Below are positions 52,903 through 60,343 of a stretch of 64,000 bases of DNA, piece after piece (within the stretch, counting starts at the first letter, position 1; each line of letters starts with the position of its first letter). The notes under the pieces were generated by a model. It was not told where the DNA came from, searched no databases, and saw nothing but the letters and a program-made list of their open reading frames with translations. The translations under genes were made by a program, and so were the position numbers. Location of the stretch: contig SCKJ01000003.1 of assembly GCA_004124875.1 (NCBI GenBank), positions 92,654-156,653 on the forward strand. Direction: 5' to 3'. This stretch comes from Fidelibacterota bacterium (GTDB taxonomy: Bacteria > Fidelibacterota > Marinisomatia > SCGC-AAA003-L08 > TS1B11).

Positions 52903-53552
52903 TTCAGGGCCACCTGCCGTTTTTTCAGATCGTCCAGCAGGCTGTCCACCTTGGTTTTGAGCAAATCGACAGCGACGCGGTTGTAGCCCCCTTCCGGAAC
53001 GATGATATCGGCAAACCGCTTGGTCGGCTCGACGAACTGGTCGTGCATGGGCCTGACGGTGGCGTAATATTGGTCGACCACGGCGTCGAAGCTGCGGTCA
53101 CGCTCTTTCACGTCGCGTATCATCCGGCGGATAAAGCGCACATCGGCCGGTGTATCGACATAGATCTTGATATCCATCAGGTCGCGGATGGCCTGGTCGA
53201 AAAGGACAAGAATCCCTTCGAGGATAATCAGACGGTGGCCGCTGATGTTGCGGGTTTCCTCTTTGCGGGTGTGGGTGGTGTAATCGTAGATGGGCAGCTC
53301 CACGGTTTCGAACCGCTGCAGCGCCTCGAGATTGTTTCGCATGAGGTCGAAATCGATGGAATCGGGGTGGTCAAAGTTGATTCTGGCGCGCTCATCGATG
53401 GGCAGGTGCGTCAGGTTATGGTAATAGCTATCCTGCTCCACAATGACAACCCCATTGTCGCCGATTTCGCGCTTGATCGCCTTGGCGATCGACGTTTTAC
53501 CTGAGCCTGTCCCCCCGGCCAGGCCAATGAGTATGGCATGGGGATCAATCAT
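52899..53552 (-). CDS. udk: Uridine kinase
   Basis: A 217-residue kinase that makes UMP and CMP from uridine and cytidine. GLAGGTGSGKTSIAKAI is the P-loop, EQDSYYHNLTHL holds the substrate Asp/Tyr, FDHPDSIDFDL and IYDYTTHTR follow, and RFIRRMIRDVKERDRSFDAVVDQYYATVRPMHDQFVEPTK is diagnostic. The ATG at 53552 gives the normal N-terminus; a longer open frame upstream is antisense to cdd. It overlaps cdd by 8 bases. Confidence 0.95.
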   Translation of the reverse strand: MIDPHAILIGLAGGTGSGKTSIAKAIKREIGDNGVVIVEQDSYYHNLTHLPIDERARINFDHPDSIDFDLMRNNLEALQRFETVELPIYDYTTHTRKEETRNISGHRLIILEGILVLFDQAIRDLMDIKIYVDTPADVRFIRRMIRDVKERDRSFDAVVDQYYATVRPMHDQFVEPTKRFADIIVPEGGYNRVAVDLLKTKVDSLLDDLKKRQVALK

Positions 53553-53928
53553 CACGGAAAGTAAATGGATTGGGCAACATTTCCAGCGTGGAGGTCTCAA
53601 CAGTCTCGCCATTGCCGGACAGATAAATGGGGATATCGCCGCATTGCTCATGGATGACCTGCCGGCAGGATCCACAGGGTGTGCCGCCATCGCGGGTTAC
53701 AACGGCCAGCGCCGTAAAGCCTTGCTCCCCATTGGCAATGGCGGTGAAAATAGCCACCCGCTCGGCACAGATTGTGGTGCTGTAGGCGCCGGATTCTATA
53801 TTGCACCCGGCATAGACTGCGCCCGACTCGGCCAACACGGCGGCGCCTACCTGATAGTGGCTGTAGGGGGCTTTGGCCATGGATTGGGCCTGGCGAGCCC
53901 TGTTAATGAGCATTTCCTGATGATTCAT
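53545..53928 (-). CDS. cdd: Cytidine deaminase
   Basis: A 127-residue homotetrameric-type deaminase that turns (deoxy)cytidine into (deoxy)uridine. The zinc site is CAERVAIF (Cys with catalytic Glu, as in the tetrameric class) and TPCGSCRQV. MAKAPYSHYQVGAAVLAESGAVYAGCNIESGAYSTT is classical. Cytidine imported by the CNT carrier becomes uridine here, then UMP by Udk. ATGA overlap with the rhomboid gene. Confidence 0.95.
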   Translation of the reverse strand: MNHQEMLINRARQAQSMAKAPYSHYQVGAAVLAESGAVYAGCNIESGAYSTTICAERVAIFTAIANGEQGFTALAVVTRDGGTPCGSCRQVIHEQCGDIPIYLSGNGETVETSTLEMLPNPFTFRDD

Positions 53929-54686
53929 ATTTGGCCTGCCAATTTACGATGTCGTCCAGCGATTGCCATGAATGAAAAACCGGCGATAAATCCGCCAATA
54001 TGCTCGAACCAGGCGGTTCCGCCACCCAACTGAGATTGCAGGCTCAGCGCCCCGCTGGCCGCCTGTACAATAAACCACCAGCCCAGCACAACGTAGGCCG
54101 GCAGGCGGATGGTCGTGATAATGAACAGGATAAATACGAACACGTGGATCCTGGCTTGGGGATAACGGACCATGTAGCCCCCCAGCACTCCTGAAATGGC
54201 CCCACTGGCCCCCACCACGGGAATCATGCTGTCAGGGCGCACCAGCAGATGCGTCGCTCCCGCAGCCAGTGCCATCAGGATGTAGAACAGCAGGAATTTC
54301 CGGTGTCCCAGCGCCCCTTCAATGTTATCGGCAAACACGTATAAAAACAGCATATTGCCTAGCAGGTGCAGCCAGCCGGCATGCAGAAAGGGGGCCGTAA
54401 ACAGGGTCACCAGGCCGGGCAGCAGGGTCACCGTTGACAGCCCATCCCACGCCAGGCCGGGCGCCTGCTGTTCCATGAGGTTGCGGGTATAGGTGAGAAT
54501 CCCGGCGGCGTCGCCGTTCCAGAAATGGGCGGGGATCATTCCGAAGCGGAGGGTAAAAGCGTATTGGGCCATGGGGCCTGTGAGCAGGTTATGATAAAAG
54601 AAAATGAGCAGGTTCAGGCCCAGAATTCCATAGGTGACATATGGGATGAGGATTTGCGGATTGTCGTCTTTATAGGGGAAAAACAT
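53925..54686 (-). CDS. Rhomboid-family intramembrane serine protease
   Basis: A 253-residue polytopic membrane protein. HLLGNMLFLYVFADNIEG, the catalytic Ser in VVGASGAISGVLGGYMV and the late His in WFEHIGGFIAGF (Ser-His dyad) identify an active rhomboid. Six to seven helices are visible. The natural substrates of bacterial rhomboids are mostly unknown; cleavage of membrane-anchored proteins is expected. It is coupled at both ends by overlap (to cdd and the M23 gene). Confidence 0.92.
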   Translation of the reverse strand: MFFPYKDDNPQILIPYVTYGILGLNLLIFFYHNLLTGPMAQYAFTLRFGMIPAHFWNGDAAGILTYTRNLMEQQAPGLAWDGLSTVTLLPGLVTLFTAPFLHAGWLHLLGNMLFLYVFADNIEGALGHRKFLLFYILMALAAGATHLLVRPDSMIPVVGASGAISGVLGGYMVRYPQARIHVFVFILFIITTIRLPAYVVLGWWFIVQAASGALSLQSQLGGGTAWFEHIGGFIAGFSFMAIAGRHRKLAGQI

Positions 54687-56959
54687 CAGCGTATGACAAA
54701 GTTAACGGTGTCGGCGGCAAAATTGCCCAGCTGATCAACGGCGCTGAGAATCAATTGATGATCGCCGGGATTCAGCCGCCGGGGCAGCGTGTATGTAACG
54801 GCATCGCGATGGGTGTTGTACTCGAACAGCATTTCTTTATTATCCAGTTTCATGCTGATGGCCTGCTCATCTGCGATACCGGCGAGATGGTCCCGAACGA
54901 TAGCGCGAACGGTAGAGAAATCGGCGCTTGAATAGGTAGCTCCAGCGCCAGGATTACGAACGTCGATCTCCGGCGGCTCATTTTCTTCAATGAGCGCAAA
55001 GATGTCGCCGCTGGTGGCCAATGTCCGGTAGGCACGGGTTTTCACCAGGTTTTCCCGGCTGGCCTCTCCTGCGGGCTCCATGAAAGTCCACCCGTCGTCG
55101 TCATCCAGGTAAAAGATGCCTGCGTGGTCAACCAGCAACCGGTTTTTCGGCACTTTCATCTGCAAGCCCATAGGACCACGAAGCGGAATGGTGGCGGGAC
55201 CGATTTGTATGGGCCGGATGATATAGCTGCCCGAATCGGGAGGATCGACATCCACCGTTTTGTAGGAGACAAAGGTGCTGTCGTAAAAAGTCCCCGGCCT
55301 GAACTCAAGCCGGAGCAGACCGTCCGGATCGGTCAGCTGCTGCCGCGACTCAGGAGGCGCCACGACGCCATATACCGGAATGTGAACTTCGTAGGGGGGC
55401 TGCAGCGGGACGCGCACAATTATTTTTTTCAGCCCCACCAGCCGGCTCATGGGCAGGGGCGGTATAAGAAAGGCCGTGGGGCTGACCATGGATGTGGCGT
55501 AGCGATAGGCCCCGGTTTTAGTTACCAGCACGGCCTCCGGCGCTTGGGGGAGGTACAGATCGCTGCTGATCTGAATGGCCATCTGATTTGGTCCGGAGTC
55601 CATCAGCAGTGTGAATACGCGCTCTTGGGTAATCTCCTCTGCCGGGATCAGGCTGACATGGATTGGCTCCAGGCGCACGCCCCAGCGGTCGATGGCCACA
55701 ATTTGCAGGATGCGCTGATTCCCGCGCTGTAGAGGCACGACAAACCTGATCGTTTTGGCCACTTTGGATGTGGGCGTTTGGCTGAAACTCCCCTGTTGCA
55801 GGCCGCGCACAGTAAAAAAGAAAACGTGATAGGCCCGTAGCGGGGTTGATGAATCGAGGGTGACGATCCAACCATTTTCATCATCGGACCACTCGGCGCC
55901 TGCGCTTAATGTGGTGGGTGGCGTTTTGGCCAGCACCCCCCTGAGGATGGCCACATTTTGCTCCTTGTCCCAAACTTTGATAGAGAACCTGTGATAACCG
56001 GCCTCAAGCTCGAGCACCCCTTTTGATTGGGGCCTGATAAAGGACAGATTCTGATTGGCTTCGGAAATGAACAGCCGGTGGTAGTCGTCATCATTCAGGC
56101 GGGCGAGACGGTAGTCGCGCTCAATCTGCGACAGTGTGCCTTCCCTGAAATTATACTGGTCGAACTGGATAGCGTAGTGTCGCCGGCCGTCAACCGAAAG
56201 TGAGGCGCCGTACAACGTATGATAGTAGCGCATGCCGGGAACCTGATCATAGGCCTGTATCGCCAACCCCACAGGGCCGTCCACGCCAATGGTGTCATCC
56301 AGAACATAGACCCCGGGCTTAATCTCCCTGGGCCGCAGAATTGACGGCAGCATGGAGCCGTGGGCTGAAGCTCCGGGCTTAAGGGGAATCACGGCCAGCG
56401 ACCGGATAAGGGGCAACCCCTCGTCTTCAACTTCAAGGCCGTGAGACAGGGGATTGAGGGGACGGTTGTCGGAGCTGCGCAGCTCGAAGTGCAGGTGCGG
56501 CCCGCTGATGGACCCGGTGTCGCCGGTAAAGCCGATCACGTCCCCCTTGAGCACGGGGTGGTCAGTCGGTTTAAATCTGAGGTCCAGGGCGTACTTGCCC
56601 AGTTGCTGCTGCCGTGCCCATACCAGATTATTGAGATCAGGCACAAAGCGCTGCAGGTGGGCATAAACAGCGACGCGCCGGTCTTTAAGCCGCAGGTAGA
56701 TGGCGCGCCCGTATCCCTGTGTACTGACGAGTATCCGCTCAATGTAGCCATCATCGATAGCATTAATGGGGTGTCCGTTGGCTCCGCCTGTGGAAATATC
56801 CAGGCCGGCGTGATACCGGCGGGGGCGAACATCGCCAAAAGTGGCGGTAATATTTTTGCCCGCTTCGGTGGGCCAGTAATAGTCCTGCCCGCTCAGTTGA
56901 GCAAGCAGAGCAAGGCCTGTCAGCAGGGACGCAAATGTACGGGGTTGGAGGCAAATCAC
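54686..56959 (-). CDS. M23/LytM-domain peptidase with large C-terminal beta region
   Basis: A 757-residue exported protein. Signal peptide (LLTGLALLAQLSGQ), then an M23 domain: RRYHAGLDISTGGANGHPINAIDDG (zinc His and Asp, HxxxD), VYAHLQRF and ISGPHLHFELR (HLHFE), all zinc residues kept. The remaining 550 residues contain several Ig-like beta-sandwich stretches and end FAADTVNFVIR. It likely trims or binds peptidoglycan in the periplasm. The GTG at 56959 is chosen for a typical signal peptide; a TTG at 56998 is in frame. It stands first in the minus-strand salvage operon. Confidence 0.85.
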   Translation of the reverse strand: MICLQPRTFASLLTGLALLAQLSGQDYYWPTEAGKNITATFGDVRPRRYHAGLDISTGGANGHPINAIDDGYIERILVSTQGYGRAIYLRLKDRRVAVYAHLQRFVPDLNNLVWARQQQLGKYALDLRFKPTDHPVLKGDVIGFTGDTGSISGPHLHFELRSSDNRPLNPLSHGLEVEDEGLPLIRSLAVIPLKPGASAHGSMLPSILRPREIKPGVYVLDDTIGVDGPVGLAIQAYDQVPGMRYYHTLYGASLSVDGRRHYAIQFDQYNFREGTLSQIERDYRLARLNDDDYHRLFISEANQNLSFIRPQSKGVLELEAGYHRFSIKVWDKEQNVAILRGVLAKTPPTTLSAGAEWSDDENGWIVTLDSSTPLRAYHVFFFTVRGLQQGSFSQTPTSKVAKTIRFVVPLQRGNQRILQIVAIDRWGVRLEPIHVSLIPAEEITQERVFTLLMDSGPNQMAIQISSDLYLPQAPEAVLVTKTGAYRYATSMVSPTAFLIPPLPMSRLVGLKKIIVRVPLQPPYEVHIPVYGVVAPPESRQQLTDPDGLLRLEFRPGTFYDSTFVSYKTVDVDPPDSGSYIIRPIQIGPATIPLRGPMGLQMKVPKNRLLVDHAGIFYLDDDDGWTFMEPAGEASRENLVKTRAYRTLATSGDIFALIEENEPPEIDVRNPGAGATYSSADFSTVRAIVRDHLAGIADEQAISMKLDNKEMLFEYNTHRDAVTYTLPRRLNPGDHQLILSAVDQLGNFAADTVNFVIR

Positions 56960-57069
56960 GGGCCTGAAATTAACCCGTTGATGCACGGATGGGGACAATA
57001 TGGGGCCAAAATGGTGTTAACCTGACCCGAGTCGCAGAAGTAATTTCAGCCGCCTGTTAAGGCAACCCT

Positions 57070-57633
57070 ATGAAATTGACCACCAAATTGAAGCTGCTTA
57101 AAGCCGTTGGATGGGTAACCGGTCCGCCCAGAGGAGTGGCGTTTACCGCGGCCGACGCACGCCCCAAAAAATTGCTGATCTTTTTTCCATTGGAAAAGGA
57201 GCTGTTTATCCAAAGCATCCACTTTTTAAGGCAGCTTGAGCGTCACCCGCCCAGGAATAATTTTCACCTGGCGATTCGTAGCGATCACAGGGCTATCATA
57301 CCCCCCTCCAGCCACAAGACATTTTACTATCCCATGTCTGCGGAGCACCCGGAGCGCATCGACTATCAGGTTCTGGCGAACAAATTCGGCAACCATCGAT
57401 TCGATGCCGTCATCAACCTCGAGCCGGAGATCAATCTTGATTTAGCCCGGGTGATGAGCCAGGTCAAGGCGGCCAAGCGGATCGGCTTTGCAGGTCCTGG
57501 CGCGGACGACCTGTATAACATACAGATACGGCGCCAATCGCCCACAGAATTCACCGCGGCCTATAACCAAATTCTTGCCTTGTGCGATCTAGGACCCGAA
57601 TCGGACCACCCTGATCATCATCTCTGGCGCTGA
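57070..57633 (+). CDS. Half-length GT9-like protein (N-terminal domain only)
   Basis: A 187-residue protein that resembles the acceptor-side half of family 9 glycosyltransferases: KKLLIFFPLEKELFIQSIHFLRQL, FDAVINLEPEINLDLARVMSQVKAAKRIGF and YNIQIRRQ match the N-terminal domain. The donor-binding C-terminal half with its GSxGxxHL-type motif is absent; the frame ends at a TGA at 57631 and nothing similar follows. It could be a remnant or a regulatory or binding relative. A stretch of 144 bases with no gene follows. Confidence 0.55.
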   Translation: MKLTTKLKLLKAVGWVTGPPRGVAFTAADARPKKLLIFFPLEKELFIQSIHFLRQLERHPPRNNFHLAIRSDHRAIIPPSSHKTFYYPMSAEHPERIDYQVLANKFGNHRFDAVINLEPEINLDLARVMSQVKAAKRIGFAGPGADDLYNIQIRRQSPTEFTAAYNQILALCDLGPESDHPDHHLWR

Positions 57634-57673
57634 AGAGCCTTCAGGGTCAAACTGCCGCCCATTACACAATAGC

Positions 57674-57702
57674 TTGCATTGATATGCATATGGTCCTATC
57701 CT
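57674..57702 (+). promoter_or_regulatory. Putative promoter and palindrome upstream of acyl-CoA dehydrogenase
   Basis: TTGCAT at 57674-57679, a 17-base spacer, TATCCT at 57697-57702. The spacer holds the perfect palindrome ATATGCATAT (57682-57691) and a TGCAT-tgat-ATGCA repeat, possible operator for a fatty-acid responsive repressor. The gene-free stretch 57634-57777 holds nothing else apart from the AGGAGG at 57743. Confidence 0.4.
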
Positions 57703-57777
57703 ATCGTTTGCCCCGCAAGTTAAAGCGCCGGCGATTGGCGACAGGAGGCCATCATAGCAGAGCAGCTGCACAGTTTC

Positions 57778-59475
57778 ATGAAATCGGTGTTCAGGGGAGA
57801 CATTCCCGAGGATTTGCTGTTCCCCTATCCCGATAGTACTACCGTGGAGAGTGACCTGATTAAAGTTATCATCGATAATGTTCAGCGCTGGGCTGATAAC
57901 GCTTTCGATGCGTCCGAGACCGACGAGGCGGGACATTACGCCGAAGGGACCCTTGAGAGTCTGGCAGATATGGGCCTGTTCGGTCTGGTCATTCCGGAGC
58001 GCTATGGCGGCCTCGAGCTAAGCCATACCTCTTACGCCCGCATTTTCGAGTCGCTTTCGCGAATAGACGGCTCCCTGCCGACGACAGTGGGAGCGCACAG
58101 CTCCATTGGCATCGAAGGTCTGCTGCTGTACGGCACGCAGGAACAGAAAGCGCGCTATCTGCCCGATCTCGCCAGCGGTGAGAAAATTGCGGCATTCGCG
58201 CTGACTGAGCCGGGCGCAGGCAGTGACGCCGGTTCCATCCAGACCCGCGCCGAACGCCAGGAAGACGGCTCCTGGCTGCTCAACGGTCAAAAACAGTGGA
58301 TCACCAATGGCGGTATCGCGCAGTTTTTCACCGTTTTTGCCATGACGCCGGTAACGAAAGCAGGTAAAACCGAGGATAAAATATCGGCCTTTATCGTGGA
58401 AGGCGACGTGGAAGGTCTACGCCGGGGTCCGGAAGAGAAAAAAATGGGGATCAAGGCATCCAGCACCGTGTCCCTGTACTTTGACAATGTCAAGCTGCCG
58501 CCTCACGCGCTGCTCGGGGAAGAAGGCAAAGGCTTCAAGGTGGCCATGAATGTCCTGAACTCCGGCCGGTTGGGGATGGCTTCCGGCGTAGTGGGTGGAG
58601 GCAAGGCTATGCTGGAAGTGGCCGCCCGGCATGCCCAGCAGCGCAAACAGTTTGGCAAACCGATCGGCGAGTTTGAGCTCATCCAGGAAAAACTGTCCCG
58701 CATGGCTGTGGCCATATATGCAGCGGAGAGCATGGTTTACCTGACCACCCATTTCGTCGATCGGGGCGACATCGACTTCTCCATTGAATCGGCCATTTGC
58801 AAAGTGTTTGCCAGTGAGAACAGCTGGAACGTGGTCAACGACGGCCTGCAGGTCATGGGGGGGCTGGGCTATATGAAGGAGTATCCCTTTGAGCGGGTCC
58901 TCCGCGACAGCCGCGTCAACATGATTTTCGAAGGGACCAATGAGATTTTGCGCCTCTTTATCGCCCTGGCGGGGATGCAGGCGCCCGGGGAATACCTGAA
59001 GGAGGTGGGGCAGTCTTTGCGCGAACCTATCAAAGGATTTGGCCTGCTGGTAGATTATGCCGTGACCCGGGTTAAGGAAGCGGTGACCCCGCGTCACCTC
59101 AGCCGCGCACACCCGGCCTTGATTAAATGGTCCGATTCCCTGGCAAAATCCGTGGATCGTTTCCACCGTGCCATCGATTCTTCGTTGTTGAAGTTTGGCA
59201 AGCGGGTTGTCGACCGGCAGCTCATGCTGCAACGGTTCGCCGATTGCGCTATCGAGCTCTACGGTATGGCTGCTGTGCTGTCCCGGGTAACCGCTAAACT
59301 CGAGAGTGTTGGGGAGCAGCAGGCGCAGCCTGAACTGGATATTACCAGGATCTATTGCAGCGCCGGCCAGTATAAAATCCGCCGGAATATTCGAATGCTC
59401 CGGCGGAACGAAGACCGGCCGCTAAGGCGCCTGGCCAAAGAGGTTTATCGCCAGAATGGTTACCCTGTCCGGTGA
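57778..59475 (+). CDS. Acyl-CoA dehydrogenase, long C-terminal form
   Basis: An FAD enzyme that oxidises acyl-CoA to 2-enoyl-CoA. In 565 residues: an N-terminal helical domain (FPYPDSTTVESDLIKVIIDN), FALTEPGAGSDAGSIQTRAE and WITNGGIAQFFTVFA in the middle domain, and IFEGTNEILRLFIALAG with the catalytic Glu near 390. A C-terminal extension of about 170 residues resembles the VLCAD/ACAD9-type membrane-binding form, whose substrates are long-chain acyl-CoAs. The annotated ATG is 57778, but the AGGAGG at 57743 and family-like residues SFMKSVFRGDIPEDLLFPYP suggest an upstream ATA/ATC start at 57754 or 57751. Confidence 0.9.
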   Translation: MKSVFRGDIPEDLLFPYPDSTTVESDLIKVIIDNVQRWADNAFDASETDEAGHYAEGTLESLADMGLFGLVIPERYGGLELSHTSYARIFESLSRIDGSLPTTVGAHSSIGIEGLLLYGTQEQKARYLPDLASGEKIAAFALTEPGAGSDAGSIQTRAERQEDGSWLLNGQKQWITNGGIAQFFTVFAMTPVTKAGKTEDKISAFIVEGDVEGLRRGPEEKKMGIKASSTVSLYFDNVKLPPHALLGEEGKGFKVAMNVLNSGRLGMASGVVGGGKAMLEVAARHAQQRKQFGKPIGEFELIQEKLSRMAVAIYAAESMVYLTTHFVDRGDIDFSIESAICKVFASENSWNVVNDGLQVMGGLGYMKEYPFERVLRDSRVNMIFEGTNEILRLFIALAGMQAPGEYLKEVGQSLREPIKGFGLLVDYAVTRVKEAVTPRHLSRAHPALIKWSDSLAKSVDRFHRAIDSSLLKFGKRVVDRQLMLQRFADCAIELYGMAAVLSRVTAKLESVGEQQAQPELDITRIYCSAGQYKIRRNIRMLRRNEDRPLRRLAKEVYRQNGYPVR

Positions 59476-59513
59476 AAGATTTCTGCACAATAATTTTGCC
59501 GGATAAAAAGGGG

Positions 59514-59542
59514 TTGATGCCCGAAGGGTCTTCGTTTACATT
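59514..59542 (+). promoter_or_regulatory. Sigma-70 promoter for the zinc-ribbon gene
   Basis: TTGATG at 59514-59519, 17 bases, TACATT at 59537-59542, just upstream of GAGGAGG and the ATG at 59567, giving a leader of about 18 bases. Confidence 0.5.
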
Positions 59543-59566
59543 TTGCGGCATTTTGAGGAGGATTTA

Positions 59567-59974
59567 ATGGAATTAGAGGGCTTGGTTTGCCCTGAGTGCA
59601 ACGAACCGCTGAAAGAAGAAGAGCTGGCGAAATCGCTGATTTGTCCCCGCTGCCGGACAAACCTGAAGAACCGTAAGTATCTTGATTTCGTTGAGTTTCT
59701 GATGGCTCAGGGTATAGTAACAGACATGGATTTTTTCGATCAGGCACTGTACGGGGCCGATGCCGTTTTTGAGCAGGACCGCGAAGAACAGGATGAAACC
59801 GATCCGAACGAATTTGAGCGCCTCGATCATCAGATCAAGAACCTGGATGAGGATGTTGATCTCAACGAAGTGACGACTGACGAGGAGGAATTCCGCCAGT
59901 GGGAGGGAATTGAAGAGGACTGGGAAGAATTTAATCGACGACAGGATACCAACAAAGACGACACCCCGAAATAG
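59567..59974 (+). CDS. Acidic zinc-ribbon protein, unknown
   Basis: A 135-residue protein starting MELEGLVCPECNEPL; the ATG at 59567 after GAGGAGG is chosen. An N-terminal zinc ribbon with CPECNEPL and CPRCRTNL (C-x2-C, C-x2-C, about residues 8-34) is followed by a helical segment (YLDFVEFLMAQGIVTDMDFFDQAL) and a very acidic tail. The shape is like that of small transcription or RNA-polymerase-associated factors, but no family is recognised. It is followed after 19 bases by the DUF3467 gene. Confidence 0.7.
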   Translation: MELEGLVCPECNEPLKEEELAKSLICPRCRTNLKNRKYLDFVEFLMAQGIVTDMDFFDQALYGADAVFEQDREEQDETDPNEFERLDHQIKNLDEDVDLNEVTTDEEEFRQWEGIEEDWEEFNRRQDTNKDDTPK

Positions 59975-59993
59975 GGGAGACGGAGTTACGCAG

Positions 59994-60320
59994 ATGAGTG
60001 ATCAGCCCCCCAAAGGTGGCGGTAAACAGATTCAGATCGAGCTTGACGAGAAGACGGGAGCGGGGGAGTACGTCAATCTCGCCATTGTCACCCACTCTCC
60101 GGCGGAATTCGTTCTCGATTTTACCCAGGTGATGCCGGGCATGCCCAAGGCGCGGGTCAGGTCCCGGGTGATTATGGCTCCTCTGCACGCCAAGGCGTTT
60201 GCCCTGGCTCTCCAGGATAACATCGCCAAATATGAGACCCGCTTCGGGGAAATTCAGTCCGGCCAGGAAGAGTGGCTGAAAGAGCTGGGATTTCAGCCGC
60301 CTGACGGTCCGCCTAACTGA
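59994..60320 (+). CDS. DUF3467 protein
   Basis: A 108-residue cytoplasmic protein. IQIELDEKTGAGEYVNLAIVTHSPAEFVLDFTQVMPGMPKARVRSRVIMAPLHAKAFALALQDNIAKYE matches the DUF3467 pattern: a Y-x-N-x4-HSPxEFxxDF core and the MxPxHAKxLxxALxxNI helix. It is widespread in Bacteroidota and relatives and its function is unknown. The ATG at 59994 is preferred to an upstream start because the extension overlaps the zinc-ribbon gene. Flanked by convergent TonB receptor. Confidence 0.85.
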   Translation: MSDQPPKGGGKQIQIELDEKTGAGEYVNLAIVTHSPAEFVLDFTQVMPGMPKARVRSRVIMAPLHAKAFALALQDNIAKYETRFGEIQSGQEEWLKELGFQPPDGPPN

Positions 60321-60343
60321 TCTGGATCTAGCACAGGCTGCGG

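Noticed and set aside
53553..53690. N-terminal extension of uridine kinase
   Set aside because: It overlaps cdd in another frame and is unlike Udk; ATG at 53552 gives normal length.
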